This document shows, one piece after another, positions 24,519 through 34,765 of a stretch of DNA of 64,000 nt. Below the pieces are notes generated by a model. That model had not been told where the DNA came from. It ran no database searches and saw only the letters and a program-made list of their open reading frames with translations. The stretch spans positions 310,001 to 374,000 of the forward strand of contig NZ_WNXC01000003.1 of NCBI RefSeq assembly GCF_014172405.1, in the 5' to 3' direction. Position numbers and translations under genes: made by a program. Origin of the DNA: Pedobacter gandavensis. GTDB taxonomy: Bacteria; Bacteroidota; Bacteroidia; Sphingobacteriales; Sphingobacteriaceae. Each line of letters begins with the position of its first letter. Position 1 is the first letter of the stretch.

Positions 24519-26429
24519 TTATTTTTTATCATCTTTCACTTCTTCGAAGTCTACATCGGTAACGTCGTCACCACCTGCAGGTGCATCTTGTGAAGCACTA
24601 GCAGCACCTTCTGGTTGAGCACCATCTTGTCCTGCTTTGTACATATCTTCAGAAGCTGCATTCCATGCATTTTGTAATTCTTCTTGAGCTGCATCGATAT
24701 CAGCGAAGTTTCTAGCTGCATGCGCATCTTTCAGTTTTTTCAAACCTTCTTCGATAGGCGCTTTTTTATCCGCTGAAATTTTCTCACCAAATTCTTTCAA
24801 TTGTTTCTCAGTAGAGAAGATCAAAGCATCAGCACCGTTGATTTTATCAGCTTCTTCTTTAGCGATTCTATCAGCATCTGCATTTTGCTCAGCTTCTTCT
24901 TTCATCCTTTTGATTTCTTCGTCAGTTAAGCCTGAAGAAGCCTCAATACGGATTTTTTGCTCTTTACCAGTAGCTTTATCCTTAGCAGAAACATGTAAGA
25001 TACCGTTTGCATCAATATCAAATGCTACTTCTACCTGAGGAACTCCGCGTGGAGCTGGTGGAATACCATCTAAGATGAAACGACCAATCGTACGGTTTTG
25101 AGCAGCCATTGGACGCTCTCCTTGTAAGATATGGATCTCTACTGAAGGCTGGTTATCAGCTGCTGTAGAGAAAGTCTCTGCTTTTTTAGAAGGAATAGTT
25201 GTATTGGCTTCAATTAATTTAGTCATTACACCACCCATAGTCTCAATACCTAAAGAAAGAGGAGTAACATCTAATAACAATACATCTTTAACTTCACCTG
25301 TTAATACACCACCTTGGATTGCAGCACCGATTGCTACTACCTCATCAGGATTAACACCTTTAGAAGGGTCTTTACCGAAGAAAGCTTTAACAGCATCCTG
25401 GATAGCAGGAATACGAGTTGAACCACCAACTAAGATGATCTCATCGATATCGCTAGTTTTTAAACCTGCATTTTTCAATGCTGATTTACATGGGTCAATA
25501 GTACGTTTAATTAAATCAGCAGCCAATTGCTCAAATTTAGCACGGCTTAAGTTTCTAACCAAGTGTTTAGGACCAGTTGCATCAGCAGTGATGTAAGGTA
25601 AGTTGATCTCAGTTGAAGTGGTGCTTGAAAGCTCAATTTTAGCTTTCTCAGCTGCTTCTTTCAAACGTTGTAAAGCCATTGGATCTTGATTCAAGTCCAT
25701 ACCATACTCGTTTTTGAATTCAGCTGCTAACCAATCAATAATAACGTGGTCAAAGTCATCACCACCTAGGTGAGTATCACCGTCAGTTGATTTTACTTCA
25801 AATACGCCATCACCTAACTCTAATACTGAAACGTCATGAGTACCACCACCACAGTCAAACACAACAATTTTCATGTCTCTCTGTGCTTTATCCAAACCGT
25901 AAGCTAAAGCAGCTGCAGTTGGCTCATTGATGATACGTTTCACTGTTAAACCAGCAATTTCACCAGCTTCTTTAGTAGCTTGACGTTGTGCATCATTGAA
26001 ATAAGCAGGAACAGTAATAACTGCTTCAGTTACCTCATGACCCAAAAAGTCTTCAGCTGTTTTTTTCATTTTCTGCAAAATCATCGCAGAAATTTCTTGT
26101 GGTGTGTATTTACGGTCGTCAATTTCTACACGTGGTGTATTGTTGTCGCCCTTAACTACTTTATAAGGTACACGACCAGCTTCTTTAGACACTTCAGCAA
26201 AGCTGCTGCCCATAAAGCGTTTGATCGAATAAATTGTTTTTGTTGGGTTAGTAATTGCCTGGCGTTTTGCCGGCTCACCTACCTTGCGCTCACCATTCTC
26301 TGCAAAAGCAACAATGGATGGCGTAGTACGCTTACCCTCACTGTTGGCTATAACTACAGGTTCGTTACCTTCCATTACGGATACGCAAGAATTTGTTGTT
26401 CCTAAGTCTATACCAATAATTTTTGACAT
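24519..26429 (-). CDS. dnaK: Chaperone DnaK (Hsp70)
   Basis: A 636-residue Hsp70 that folds and protects proteins in an ATP cycle with DnaJ and GrpE. The ATPase domain begins with [18 protein letters not shown] and contains [17 protein letters not shown] and [13 protein letters not shown]; the substrate domain follows from about 385 ([17 protein letters not shown]). The C-terminal lid ends in [13 protein letters not shown]. dnaJ and grpE are not adjacent, so dnaK is a single-gene unit here. The upstream region holds a sigma-54-like -24/-12 element and an upstream direct repeat instead of a clear housekeeping promoter or a CIRCE operator. Confidence 0.98.
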   Translation of the reverse strand: MSKIIGIDLGTTNSCVSVMEGNEPVVIANSEGKRTTPSIVAFAENGERKVGEPAKRQAITNPTKTIYSIKRFMGSSFAEVSKEAGRVPYKVVKGDNNTPRVEIDDRKYTPQEISAMILQKMKKTAEDFLGHEVTEAVITVPAYFNDAQRQATKEAGEIAGLTVKRIINEPTAAALAYGLDKAQRDMKIVVFDCGGGTHDVSVLELGDGVFEVKSTDGDTHLGGDDFDHVIIDWLAAEFKNEYGMDLNQDPMALQRLKEAAEKAKIELSSTTSTEINLPYITADATGPKHLVRNLSRAKFEQLAADLIKRTIDPCKSALKNAGLKTSDIDEIILVGGSTRIPAIQDAVKAFFGKDPSKGVNPDEVVAIGAAIQGGVLTGEVKDVLLLDVTPLSLGIETMGGVMTKLIEANTTIPSKKAETFSTAADNQPSVEIHILQGERPMAAQNRTIGRFILDGIPPAPRGVPQVEVAFDIDANGILHVSAKDKATGKEQKIRIEASSGLTDEEIKRMKEEAEQNADADRIAKEEADKINGADALIFSTEKQLKEFGEKISADKKAPIEEGLKKLKDAHAARNFADIDAAQEELQNAWNAASEDMYKAGQDGAQPEGAASASQDAPAGGDDVTDVDFEEVKDDKK

Positions 26430-26490
26430 GCTATTTATCTCTATTTATGTTTATGAATCTTATTATTTATTTCTAATTATTTCTTGTTTA

Positions 26491-26506
26491 ACAAGCAATG
26501 TGCCAA
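26491..26506 (-). promoter_or_regulatory. Sigma-54-like -24/-12 promoter of dnaK
   Basis: On the minus strand TTGGCACATTGCTTGT, 61 nt before the ATG, matches the sigma-54 pattern TGGCAC-N5-TTGC except for the last base (T for C). A 6-bp inverted repeat TGCCAA-N7-TTGGCA overlaps the -24 half. Confidence 0.5.
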
Positions 26507-26580
26507 TTAAGTTTTGGCAGAATTTTTTGTTATTTGTCCAGTATAAAGTAATTTTCTGTCCGAATCTTGTTACAAAAATG

Positions 26581-26594
26581 TGACAGGATGACAG
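26581..26594 (-). promoter_or_regulatory. Direct repeat upstream of dnaK, possible activator site
   Basis: Reads CTGTCATCCTGTCA on the minus strand: two CTGTCA units, 8 nt apart. It lies about 100 nt upstream of the predicted transcription start, where sigma-54 activators usually bind. Confidence 0.4.
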
Positions 26595-26608
26595 AATTAC
26601 GATGTCTT

Positions 26609-27820
26609 TTACTGATCCAACTTCAGTAAACGTTCCAAATGGTGGTAGCCAATTCCAAAATAGGCTTTAGTTTCTTGGAGCTTCTGCTTAATTTCTGCTT
26701 GTTTCTGTTCCAATGCTTTTGTTGAAACATTAGCCGACTTCAGCCCTACTACCAATACATTTTTAGGCGTATGTGCATCAGAAATAAATTCAAAGACTTT
26801 CGTCTTATAACCAAAATATTCCAGGATCAACGCACGAATCGCGTCAGTTACCATTTCTGCCTGTCGTTCCATAAAGATACCATACTTGGTCAATACCGAA
26901 ACTTCATTTCTAACCTTATGTTTATCCATTTCACGTCTAATCTGTTTATGGCAGCAAGGAGCTACAACAATTAAACTCGCATTCGCCTTTATTCCTTTAT
27001 AAATAGCATCATCCGTTGCTGTATCACAGGCGTGTAAGGCGATCAACAAATCAATAGTGTCTACCTGATAATCTTGAATCGTTCCAGGCACAAAATCCAG
27101 GTCAATAAAGCCTGAGCTTTTCGCAATCCCATTACATAAACTCACCAAGTCATCCCTGTATTCTACCCCTGTAACTTTCGTTTCCAGTTTCAATACCTGA
27201 TGTAAATAATCATACAAAGCAAAGGTCAGATACCCTTTTCCAGAACCCATATCCACTACTTTCTTAATGCTATTTTCCGGCAATTCTTTAATCAGGGAAC
27301 TCAGGATCTCTACATACTGGTTGATTTGTTTATACTTATCCTGGGCGTTTTTAAATACATTTCCCTCCCCGTCAGTAATCTTCAATTCTTGCAAATAAGG
27401 CTTACCAGCAGGCTGAATCAGTCGCTTCTTCTCCTTATTATGCGCTAAGCTAGGTACTGTTTTACCATCACCATTCAAGATTCTTTCCCGCATTGCGATC
27501 ACATGATTCTTACCGTGCTCCAAAATCACTTCCTTCTCCGTAGTGAACAAAGTACAGGCTTTAAAATCATTACTGATAAAATGAGTAACCATCGTGATTC
27601 CATCTGGAATCGGAAAATTCTTAACGATGTCTCTGGTCTTATTGCGGTAGGTAAAAGAAAGCATATCTGCTCTTTTAATTTTCACCCTGCGGACGTAAAC
27701 ATTTTTTAATTCTTTATCATTTCCCTGATAATTGCCCAGGGAAACTTTTAGAAAAGTATTCGAGGAAAGACTTTCCGCGAGTTGTTCTTGAAAACGCTGT
27801 AAATGGAGTTGATTTGACAT
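26609..27820 (-). CDS. Class I SAM-dependent methyltransferase (Methyltransf_32-like)
   Basis: A 403-residue protein. After an N-terminal region of about 170 residues with a compact fold of its own (LKVSLGNYQGNDKELKNVYVRRVKIK), it carries a Rossmann methyltransferase domain: motif I VVDMGSGKGYLTFALYDYL, the acidic end of strand 2 in VTGVEYRDDLV, and VVAPCCHKQIRREM downstream. The CCH segment resembles the Methyltransf_32 group that includes eukaryotic TRM13/METTL25-like proteins, so an RNA substrate is possible but not shown. It has a -7 promoter box 17 nt upstream and is divergent from the 2H phosphoesterase gene. Confidence 0.8.
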   Translation of the reverse strand: MSNQLHLQRFQEQLAESLSSNTFLKVSLGNYQGNDKELKNVYVRRVKIKRADMLSFTYRNKTRDIVKNFPIPDGITMVTHFISNDFKACTLFTTEKEVILEHGKNHVIAMRERILNGDGKTVPSLAHNKEKKRLIQPAGKPYLQELKITDGEGNVFKNAQDKYKQINQYVEILSSLIKELPENSIKKVVDMGSGKGYLTFALYDYLHQVLKLETKVTGVEYRDDLVSLCNGIAKSSGFIDLDFVPGTIQDYQVDTIDLLIALHACDTATDDAIYKGIKANASLIVVAPCCHKQIRREMDKHKVRNEVSVLTKYGIFMERQAEMVTDAIRALILEYFGYKTKVFEFISDAHTPKNVLVVGLKSANVSTKALEQKQAEIKQKLQETKAYFGIGYHHLERLLKLDQ

Positions 27821-27837
27821 GAAATTGAATTACGACA

Positions 27838-27845
27838 CAAAGATA
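27838..27845 (-). promoter_or_regulatory. -7 promoter box of the methyltransferase gene
   Basis: TATCTTTG on the minus strand, a full TAnnTTTG match 17 nt before the ATG. No TTG lies at the usual -33 distance. Confidence 0.45.
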
Positions 27846-27877
27846 CCCTTTTGAAAAAGGAATAGTAAATTAGCTTT

Positions 27878-28435
27878 ATGAAACATCGTTATTTAATTGC
27901 CATTCTTCCGCCAAAAGAGCTGGCCATTGAAATTGATAACATCAGACAACTGTGTTCCCACAGGTTCAATGTATTTAAGGCGTTGAGACCGCCAGTCCAT
28001 ATCACACTAAGGTACATTGATGAGCTTGAAGAAAGCTATGAACCAAAACTGATAACCAGCCTTTCAGCAGCCAGAAATTTTAAACCTTTTATCCAGCATC
28101 TTCACAATTTTTCAGGTTTCCAGAAAGCTAAAGCTATCTATGTCGCAGCAACGGCAAACAAACAAATTGACAATTTGTACACGCAAATAATAAACCATAC
28201 TAAACCTTTCTGTAAAAATGCAAGTGGCGGTCGAACACCACATATAACGATTGCCTACAGAGACGTTACGCCAGACCTTTACCTTGAAATAATGGAATAC
28301 TATAAAAAACAAACCTTTCAGGCAGATTTCGAAGTTAATCAATTCAGTTTGTTAAAGCATGATGGTATCCGTTGGAATGTACTAAAACATTATCATAGTC
28401 TACCAGGTTCGGAACAATTACAAATTCCCCTATAA
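27878..28435 (+). CDS. 2'-5' RNA ligase / 2H phosphoesterase family protein
   Basis: A 185-residue protein with the two His-x-Thr motifs that define the 2H phosphoesterase fold: PVHITLRYI near residue 47 and TPHITIAYR near residue 127. Bacterial relatives ligate or open 2',5' or cyclic 2',3' phosphodiester bonds in RNA in vitro; the in vivo role is unclear. It is divergent from the methyltransferase gene (57-nt spacer) and convergent with rplQ. Confidence 0.85.
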   Translation: MKHRYLIAILPPKELAIEIDNIRQLCSHRFNVFKALRPPVHITLRYIDELEESYEPKLITSLSAARNFKPFIQHLHNFSGFQKAKAIYVAATANKQIDNLYTQIINHTKPFCKNASGGRTPHITIAYRDVTPDLYLEIMEYYKKQTFQADFEVNQFSLLKHDGIRWNVLKHYHSLPGSEQLQIPL

Positions 28436-28437
28436 AG

Positions 28438-28468
28438 AAAAAACCCCATCCAAAACGGACAGGGTTTT
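28438..28468. terminator. Bidirectional terminator, 2H protein / rplQ
   Basis: AAAACCC pairs with GGGTTTT, with an inner 3-bp stem (TCC/GGA) after a 2-nt internal loop. On the minus strand it ends in GGGGTTTTTTC, so it closes the alpha operon. Confidence 0.75.
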
Positions 28469-28491
28469 CCTTATAATGATGAGGGAATAAA

Positions 28492-29001
28492 TTATTCTCC
28501 TTTATCTTCAGTTTTAGTTTCAACTGCTGCTTCTTCAGTAGCTGGAGTAGCTGCAACTGTAGTATCGTCAGCTTTTTTAGCTTTAGTTCTACCACGACGT
28601 GTAGTTTTCTTCTCAGCAGATTCCACTTCTTTACCGTAAACTTCATTGTAATCAACCAATTCGATTAAAGCCATTTCAGCGTTATCACCTAAACGGTTGT
28701 TTAATTTAATGATCCTTGTGTAACCACCTGGACGATTTGCAATTTTAGCTGCAACATCACGGAACAATTCAGTAATGATTTCTTTATCTTGTAAGTAACT
28801 AAAAACGATACGACGAGAGTGTGTAGTATCAGTTTTAGATTTAGTCAAAAGAGGCTCAACATACATACGCAAAGCTTTTGCTTTTGCTAAAGTAGTTTGA
28901 ATTCTCTTGTGTTTAATTAACGATGAAGCCATGTTAGCCAACATCGCCTTACGATGTGAATCTGTTCTTCCTAAGTGGTTATTTTTTTTACCGTGTCTCA
29001 T
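28492..29001 (-). CDS. rplQ: 50S ribosomal protein L17
   Basis: A 169-residue bL17. The core ([20 protein letters not shown] to [10 protein letters not shown], about residues 1-125) is standard. A C-terminal extension of about 40 residues rich in Lys, Ala, Thr and Glu makes it longer than the E. coli protein (127). It is the last gene of the alpha operon, 92 nt after rpoA, and is followed by a terminator. Confidence 0.97.
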   Translation of the reverse strand: MRHGKKNNHLGRTDSHRKAMLANMASSLIKHKRIQTTLAKAKALRMYVEPLLTKSKTDTTHSRRIVFSYLQDKEIITELFRDVAAKIANRPGGYTRIIKLNNRLGDNAEMALIELVDYNEVYGKEVESAEKKTTRRGRTKAKKADDTTVAATPATEEAAVETKTEDKGE

Positions 29002-29093
29002 TTTGATTTTATTCAGTGTATACCGTCTCGTTGATTATTATCTGAGGGAATTATACACGATTAACAATATTGTTATTTAAGGGTAGTATTGGT

Positions 29094-30086
29094 TTACTCT
29101 TCGTCAAGTTTGAATTTCGATAAGTTCATACCGAAAGATAAGCTTTTAGATTTCACCAATTCCTGAATCTCAGTCAATGATTTTTTACCGAAGTTTCTGA
29201 ATTTTAACATATCAGCAACATCATAAGAAACCAGGTCAGCTAAAGTACGGATATCAGCTGCTTTAAGGCAGTTTAATGCACGCACAGAAAGATCTAAATC
29301 AACCAATTCAGTTTTAAGAATTTTACGCATATGCAAAATTTCTTCATCTACTTCTTTAGTTTCTTCTTTAGCTTGAGATTCTAATACTAAATTCTCATCA
29401 GAGAACAACATAAAGTGCTGGATTAAGATTTTCGCAGCTTCTTTTAGTGCTTCTTCAGGGTGGATAGATCCATCTGTAGAGATATCTAGAATTAATTTTT
29501 CATAATCTGTCTTTTGTTCAACACGATAATTTTCAATCGAGTATTTTACATTTTTCATTGGGGTAAAAATCGAATCGATTGCGATTACACCAACTACAGC
29601 ATCATTGATTTTATTTTCTTCAGCTGGAACATAACCGCGTCCTTTATTGATAGTTAATTCTACCTCTAAAGTCACTGTTTTTTCCATGTTACAAATAACG
29701 AAATCAGGGTTAAGAACCTCGAAGTTGTTAGAGAATTTTGTAATATCTCCAGCGGTAAACTGATCTTGCCCGTTTACTAAAATGAAAACTTTTTCAGAAT
29801 CACCAGAATCACCAACTTTCTTAAAACGTACTTGTTTCAAGTTAAGGATGATTTCCGTCAAATCTTCTACAACACCTTTCATTGTAGAAAACTCGTGAGA
29901 TACGCCAGAAAAACGAATACTTGTAATGGCATAACCTTCTAAAGAAGAAAGTAAAATTCTTCTTAGGGCATTACCAATTGTTACACCGAAACCGGGCTCT
30001 AAAGGACGAAATTCAAATATACCATCGAAATCTGTTGATTTCTGCATGATTACCTTATCGGGTTTCTGAAATGCTAAAATTGCCAT
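29094..30086 (-). CDS. rpoA: DNA-directed RNA polymerase alpha subunit
   Basis: A 330-residue alpha subunit. The N-terminal assembly domain shows [20 protein letters not shown], and the C-terminal domain (from about 250) has [23 protein letters not shown] and [15 protein letters not shown], the helix-hairpin-helix used for UP-element and activator contacts. It lies between rpsD and rplQ, the normal alpha-operon order. Confidence 0.98.
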   Translation of the reverse strand: MAILAFQKPDKVIMQKSTDFDGIFEFRPLEPGFGVTIGNALRRILLSSLEGYAITSIRFSGVSHEFSTMKGVVEDLTEIILNLKQVRFKKVGDSGDSEKVFILVNGQDQFTAGDITKFSNNFEVLNPDFVICNMEKTVTLEVELTINKGRGYVPAEENKINDAVVGVIAIDSIFTPMKNVKYSIENYRVEQKTDYEKLILDISTDGSIHPEEALKEAAKILIQHFMLFSDENLVLESQAKEETKEVDEEILHMRKILKTELVDLDLSVRALNCLKAADIRTLADLVSYDVADMLKFRNFGKKSLTEIQELVKSKSLSFGMNLSKFKLDEE

Positions 30087-30164
30087 TTATAATGTTTTTA
30101 GATCGTTATTAAAATTATGTAATGAAATAAAGTGAATTGCCCAGAAGGCAATTCACTAAATATA

Positions 30165-30773
30165 TTACTTAGAGTATAACTCTATTATAAGGTTCTCTTT
30201 GATATTTTCTGGGATCTCATCACGGTTAGGATAAGTTAAGAACTTACCTGACAATTCACTTGCATTCCAGTCTAACCAATTGAATTTATTGATTACTCTG
30301 CCTGCTACTGAATTAGTAATCGCTTCTAAAGTCTTAGACTTTTCGCGAACTGCAACAACATCACCAGCTTTTAATTGATATGAAGGAATATTTACTACTT
30401 CACCGTTAACTGTTACGTGTTTATGGCTAACTAACTGACGTGCAGCTGAACGTGTTGTAGCAATACCTAATCTGTATACTGTGTTATCTAAACGAGCTTC
30501 TAATAATTGCAATAAGTTATCACCAGTGATACCTTCACGAGAAGATGCTTTAGTGAATAAGTTACGGAATTGACGTTCTAATACACCATAAGTATATTTA
30601 ACTTTCTGTTTTTCCATTAACTGTACTGCGTACTCGGATTGTTTACCTCTTCTTTTGGAAGCACCGTGCTGTCCAGGAGGATAATTTTTTCTATCTAATA
30701 CCTTATCAGGGCCGAAAATTGGCTCTCTGAATTTACGGGCGATTTTGGACTTTGGTCCTGTATATCTTGCCAT
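30165..30773 (-). CDS. rpsD: 30S ribosomal protein S4
   Basis: A 202-residue uS4 with [18 protein letters not shown] at the start and the S4 RNA-binding domain ([27 protein letters not shown]) near residues 90-120. It is a primary 16S rRNA binder and assembly starter. No zinc-ligand cysteines are present. It is 63 nt downstream of rpsK. Confidence 0.98.
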   Translation of the reverse strand: MARYTGPKSKIARKFREPIFGPDKVLDRKNYPPGQHGASKRRGKQSEYAVQLMEKQKVKYTYGVLERQFRNLFTKASSREGITGDNLLQLLEARLDNTVYRLGIATTRSAARQLVSHKHVTVNGEVVNIPSYQLKAGDVVAVREKSKTLEAITNSVAGRVINKFNWLDWNASELSGKFLTYPNRDEIPENIKENLIIELYSK

Positions 30774-30836
30774 TGTTTTTTGTTTAAAGTATCGTGTAGC
30801 CTTAAGCTACAGACTCTTAGCTTTAAAAATTAATTA

Positions 30837-31226
30837 TTATACTCTTCTCTTTTTAGGAGGACGACATCCGTTGTGCGGAAGCGGAGTGATATCTTTGATA
30901 GAGGTTACTTCGATACCTGAAATCTGCAATGTTCTAATTGCTGACTCACGACCTGAACCTGGACCTTTAACAAAAACTTCTACTTTACGAAGACCTAAGT
31001 CAAATGCTACTTTACCGCAATCAGATGCTGCTTGACCTGCTGCATAAGGAGTGTTCTTTTTAGAACCCTTGAATCCCATTTTACCTGCAGAAGACCATGA
31101 AATAGTTTGACCGTTGTTATTTGTTAAAGTAACAATGATATTGTTAAAAGTAGCATTGATGTGCGCCTGACCAACAGGCTCAATTACAACAATACGCTTT
31201 TTGGTAACTTTTTTACTCTTAGCCAT
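30837..31226 (-). CDS. rpsK: 30S ribosomal protein S11
   Basis: A 129-residue uS11 ending in the family signature [15 protein letters not shown], with [19 protein letters not shown] in the middle. It is part of the platform of the small subunit. The gene lies 21 nt after rpsM. Confidence 0.98.
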   Translation of the reverse strand: MAKSKKVTKKRIVVIEPVGQAHINATFNNIIVTLTNNNGQTISWSSAGKMGFKGSKKNTPYAAGQAASDCGKVAFDLGLRKVEVFVKGPGSGRESAIRTLQISGIEVTSIKDITPLPHNGCRPPKKRRV

Positions 31227-31247
31227 AATTCTTATTCAGTACTAATT

Positions 31248-31625
31248 TTATTTAGTAGCTTTTTTCTTGTTAGCAACTGTTTTTCTCTTGCCTTTACGTG
31301 TACGAGAGTTGTTCTTAGTACGTTGTCCACGTACCGGCAAACCTTTTCTGTGACGTAATCCACGGTAACAACCGATATCCATTAAACGTTTAATGTTCAA
31401 CTGAACTTCTGAACGTAAAGCACCTTCTACTTTTACGCCGTCGTTGATGATGGTACGGATAGCCGATAACTCATCGTCAGACCAATCCTGTACTTTCTTG
31501 TTAAAATCGATACCTGCTTCCGTTAAAATACGTTGAGCAGTTGATCTACCTACTCCGAAGATGTACGTTAGACCAATTTCGCCTCTTTTGTTTCTTGGTA
31601 AATCAATACCTGATATCCTTGCCAT
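31248..31625 (-). CDS. rpsM: 30S ribosomal protein S13
   Basis: A 125-residue uS13, start [20 protein letters not shown], with [20 protein letters not shown] and a Lys-rich end that contacts the P-site tRNA. The ATG at 31625 is chosen because the 18 residues encoded upstream in frame are not part of the family. Confidence 0.97.
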   Translation of the reverse strand: MARISGIDLPRNKRGEIGLTYIFGVGRSTAQRILTEAGIDFNKKVQDWSDDELSAIRTIINDGVKVEGALRSEVQLNIKRLMDIGCYRGLRHRKGLPVRGQRTKNNSRTRKGKRKTVANKKKATK

Positions 31626-31706
31626 ATTTGTACTAAATGTTTGATTAACTGAATGAACGAGATTGAGTATCCTGTACATTCAATCTTCATCACAATCAAT
31701 AATTTC

Positions 31707-31823
31707 TTAACCTTGACGTTGCTTATATTTTGGATTTTTCTTGTTAATCACGAAAAGTTTACCTTTACGACGAATAATCTTGCAATCAGCGCTACGTTTT
31801 TTAATTGATGACCTAACTTTCAT
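31707..31823 (-). CDS. rpmJ: 50S ribosomal protein L36
   Basis: A 38-residue bL36, [20 protein letters not shown] to [10 protein letters not shown]. Of the four zinc ligands of the classic form only one Cys (in ADCK) remains; the others are Ser, Asn and Tyr, so this is the zinc-free type. It starts 1 nt after the infA stop. Confidence 0.96.
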   Translation of the reverse strand: MKVRSSIKKRSADCKIIRRKGKLFVINKKNPKYKQRQG

Positions 31824-31824
31824 T

Positions 31825-32043
31825 TTATTTATATCTATAAGTAATCCTGCCTTTTGATAAATCGTAAGGCGACATCTCTAATTTGACTTTGTCTCCAGGT
31901 AAAATCTTGATGTAGTGCATCCTCATTTTACCCGAAATATGAGCTATTATCTCATGACCATTCTCTAGTTCCACTCGGAACATGGCATTGGATAGTGCTT
32001 CTCTTATTACACCGTCTTGTTCAATTGAGGCTTGTTTAGCCAT
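31825..32043 (-). CDS. infA: Translation initiation factor IF-1
   Basis: A 72-residue S1-like (OB-fold) protein, [20 protein letters not shown] to [16 protein letters not shown], which occupies the A site during initiation. It lies between map and rpmJ, and a -7 promoter box 44 nt upstream may give it a promoter of its own. Confidence 0.98.
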   Translation of the reverse strand: MAKQASIEQDGVIREALSNAMFRVELENGHEIIAHISGKMRMHYIKILPGDKVKLEMSPYDLSKGRITYRYK

Positions 32044-32087
32044 ATAATATTGATATTTACTTAATTAGCTGCTACTAAACAGGGTTG

Positions 32088-32095
32088 CAAAATTA
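32088..32095 (-). promoter_or_regulatory. Possible internal promoter (-7 box) for infA-rpmJ and the alpha genes
   Basis: Reads TAATTTTG on the minus strand (TAnnTTTG), in the 71-nt map-infA spacer. No TTG is visible at -33, so support is limited. Confidence 0.4.
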
Positions 32096-32114
32096 AATAA
32101 AAAAATTTAATAAA

Positions 32115-32900
32115 TTACCTTTTTTTATTTAAAACTTCCTCAATAACTGAAAAAGTTGATAAAACATCTGCATTACCCTTTTTAACTGCCACCGTATGCT
32201 CAAAATGAGCTGATGGCCTATTGTCCTTACTGGTTACTGTCCAGCCGTCCGACCAGAACTTAACACCCGCTGTACCTGCATTGATCATAGGCTCTATAGC
32301 GATCACCATTCCCTCTTCCAGTTTAATTCCACTTCCCCGCTTACCATAATTTGGTACTTCAGGTTTTTCGTGTAATTGAACGCCAACTCCGTGACCTACT
32401 AATTCCTTCACTACACCAAATCCATTCGCCTCCGCATGCGCCTGTACAGCATAGCCTACATCTCCGATCCTTGATCCTACGACAGCCTTCTCTATGGCAA
32501 GTCTTAAACACTCTTTAGTCACCTCTACTAACTTCTGTTTCTCTGCGTCTACTTCTCCAATAGAAAAAGTATAAGCCGAGTCACCAAAGTATTTATTTAG
32601 AATGACCCCACAGTCGACGGAGATCAAGTCCCCCTCCTGTATCACATATTCACCTGGAAAGCCATGAACAACTTGCTCATTTGGCGAAATACATAGTGAA
32701 TACGGGAAGCCGTTATAGTTTAAAAAAGCCGGGATTGCTCCGTGGTCTTTAATAAACGTTTCAGCCAGGTCATTCAATTTTTTTGTAGTGATGCCCGGAC
32801 CAATCACTTTAGCTACTTCAGCCAAAGTTTTAGATACGAGTAAAGAACTCTCTCTTATTAACTCGATCTCCTCAGGAGATTTGTAATAGATCTTAGACAT
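32115..32900 (-). CDS. map: Methionine aminopeptidase, type I
   Basis: A 261-residue di-metal enzyme that removes the initiator Met. The five ligands are in SVDCGVILN and FGDSAYTFS (two Asp), LVGHGVGVQLHEKP (His), MVIAIEPMIN (Glu) and AHFEHTVAV (Glu). No N-terminal extension, so type Ia. It lies 8 nt after secY, as usual in the spc operon. Confidence 0.97.
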   Translation of the reverse strand: MSKIYYKSPEEIELIRESSLLVSKTLAEVAKVIGPGITTKKLNDLAETFIKDHGAIPAFLNYNGFPYSLCISPNEQVVHGFPGEYVIQEGDLISVDCGVILNKYFGDSAYTFSIGEVDAEKQKLVEVTKECLRLAIEKAVVGSRIGDVGYAVQAHAEANGFGVVKELVGHGVGVQLHEKPEVPNYGKRGSGIKLEEGMVIAIEPMINAGTAGVKFWSDGWTVTSKDNRPSAHFEHTVAVKKGNADVLSTFSVIEEVLNKKR

Positions 32901-32908
32901 ACTATATT

Positions 32909-34246
32909 TTAGATCACTGCGTTGCTACCAGTTGTTGCAGCAGGAATTCCTGTGCGACCGGTAACTCTACCTGTTTTCATTAAACCATCATAATGACGCA
33001 TTAACAAATAACTTTCAATTTGTTGCAAAGTATCTAATACTACACCTACCAGGATCAACAAAGAAGTTCCACCATAGAAATGGGCAAATTCTGACTTGAT
33101 ACCGAATTTAACGGCTACTGAAGGAAGTACTGCGATGATGGCAAGGAAAACTGCACCTGGGAAGGTGATCTTCGAAATTACATCATCTATGAAGCTTGAG
33201 GTAGCCAAACCTGGTTTGATACCAGGAATAAATCCACCGTTCTTCTTCATGTCGTCCGACATTTGTGTAGGGTTAACGGTAATTGCAGTATAAAAGAATG
33301 TAAATGCAATAATTAAAAATCCAAAAGTTAAGCTATACGCTAATGAAGTATAGTCACTGAACTGAATCAACCAGGTGTTCTGTAAAGAAGGAAAGAACTG
33401 AGGAATGAATCCAGGGATAAACATCAATGCCTGAGCAAAGATAATCGGCATAACACCGGCAGCATTCACTTTTAAAGGAATGTACTGTCTTACCCCACCA
33501 AATTGTCTGTTACCAACAATCCTTTTTGCATATTGAACTGGTACTTTACGTACACCTTGAACAATCATGATGGTAAACATCACTACTGCAAATAAGGCCA
33601 CAATCTCAAGAACAAGGGCGATTAAGCCACCTTCCCCAACGAACCTAGAAGTAATCTCCTGGTATAAAGCGATTGGTAATCTGGCAATAATACCAACCAT
33701 AATGATTAGTGAAATACCATTTCCAATACCTTTATCGGTGATTTTCTCACCCAACCACATCACGAATAAAGTACCTGCTGCCAACACGAATGTTGCCATC
33801 ACATAAAATAAAGCATGATCAATAACAATTGCTTCTGTAGGAACTTGTGTTTTAACATAACCAACAGCTTGAACAGCGGTAATGGCTACGGTTAGATAAC
33901 GCGTAATCTGATTTAGTTTCTTCCTGCCACTTTCACCCTCCTTTTGCATTTTCTGGAATGAAGGAACAGCAATACCTAATAGCTGAACTACAATTGAGGC
34001 AGAAATATAAGGCATAACACCCAAGGCAAGGATAGATACCCGTGAAAACGAACCTCCGGCAAACATATCCAAGAGACCTAAAAGACCAGACTTTTCATTA
34101 TTGCCTAAAAGAGTTGCGTCAACACCTGGTAGCACCACATGAGATACAAATCTATAAACCAAAAGAATCATGAGCGTAAATACAATACGCTCTTTCAATT
34201 CTTGAATTTTCCAAATATTACTTAAAGTAGTAAACAGCTTCTTCAT
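32909..34246 (-). CDS. secY: Protein translocase subunit SecY
   Basis: A 445-residue inner-membrane channel protein with ten membrane helices; typical sequences are GLLGLLDMFAGGSFSRVSI (plug/TM2a area) and the conserved cytoplasmic loops QGVRKVPVQYAKR and FIPGIKPGLATSSFID. It forms the Sec translocon with SecE/SecG. It is 13 nt after rplO. Confidence 0.98.
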   Translation of the reverse strand: MKKLFTTLSNIWKIQELKERIVFTLMILLVYRFVSHVVLPGVDATLLGNNEKSGLLGLLDMFAGGSFSRVSILALGVMPYISASIVVQLLGIAVPSFQKMQKEGESGRKKLNQITRYLTVAITAVQAVGYVKTQVPTEAIVIDHALFYVMATFVLAAGTLFVMWLGEKITDKGIGNGISLIIMVGIIARLPIALYQEITSRFVGEGGLIALVLEIVALFAVVMFTIMIVQGVRKVPVQYAKRIVGNRQFGGVRQYIPLKVNAAGVMPIIFAQALMFIPGFIPQFFPSLQNTWLIQFSDYTSLAYSLTFGFLIIAFTFFYTAITVNPTQMSDDMKKNGGFIPGIKPGLATSSFIDDVISKITFPGAVFLAIIAVLPSVAVKFGIKSEFAHFYGGTSLLILVGVVLDTLQQIESYLLMRHYDGLMKTGRVTGRTGIPAATTGSNAVI

Positions 34247-34259
34247 TAATTACAATTAA

Positions 34260-34706
34260 TTACAATTTTTCGATTGAGCCTCCAACAGCCTCAATAGCTT
34301 GTTGTGCGGTAGCAGAAAAGGCGTGTGCTTTAACTTCTAACTTCGCTTTAACTTCACCACGAGCAAGGATTTTTACCAGGTCATTTTTGTGAGCTAAACC
34401 ATGGTCTTGCAATGTAGCAAAATCAATTGTAGTTAAGTTAAATTTCTCAGCTAGTTCTTGTAATACGTCTAAGTTTACACTTACGTATTCTACGCGGTTA
34501 ATTGGTTTGAAACCAACCTTTGGTACGCGACGTTGTAATGGCATCTGACCACCTTCAAAACCAATTTTGGTTTTGTGACCAGAGCGAGATCCAGCACCTT
34601 TGTGACCACGTGTTGATGTTCCGCCACGTCCAGAACCAGTACCACGACCAATTCTTTTTACATTTTTTGTAGAACCTTTTGCAGGTTTCAGATTACTTAA
34701 GTTCAT
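34260..34706 (-). CDS. rplO: 50S ribosomal protein L15
   Basis: A 148-residue uL15, MNLSNLKPAKGSTKNVKRIG with the Gly/Arg-rich GRGGTSTRGHKGAGSRSG. The 108-nt gap between rpmD and rplO carries a consensus promoter and two hairpins, so rplO-secY-map may be transcribed partly on its own. Confidence 0.98.
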   Translation of the reverse strand: MNLSNLKPAKGSTKNVKRIGRGTGSGRGGTSTRGHKGAGSRSGHKTKIGFEGGQMPLQRRVPKVGFKPINRVEYVSVNLDVLQELAEKFNLTTIDFATLQDHGLAHKNDLVKILARGEVKAKLEVKAHAFSATAQQAIEAVGGSIEKL

Positions 34707-34720
34707 TTTTTGAAACTTAT

Positions 34721-34751
34721 GTTGCCCTTCGCTTTCACTAATCAGGGCAAC
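34721..34751 (-). other. Hairpin in the rplO leader
   Basis: GTTGCCCT and AGGGCAAC form an 8-bp stem with a 15-nt loop, 14 nt upstream of the rplO start. It has no T-run, so it may be a regulatory mRNA structure. Confidence 0.45.
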
Positions 34752-34765
34752 GGTTAAACATATTT

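Noticed and set aside
25204..26405. Long open frames on the plus strand opposite dnaK
   Set aside because: dnaK is certain on the minus strand; the opposite-strand products are low in conserved features and Ser/Ile- or Cys/Phe-rich, as expected of antisense frames in biased genes.
31707..31823. Loss of zinc ligands in L36 as something unusual
   Set aside because: Zinc-free L36 is common in Bacteroidota; the gene is complete and in its normal place.
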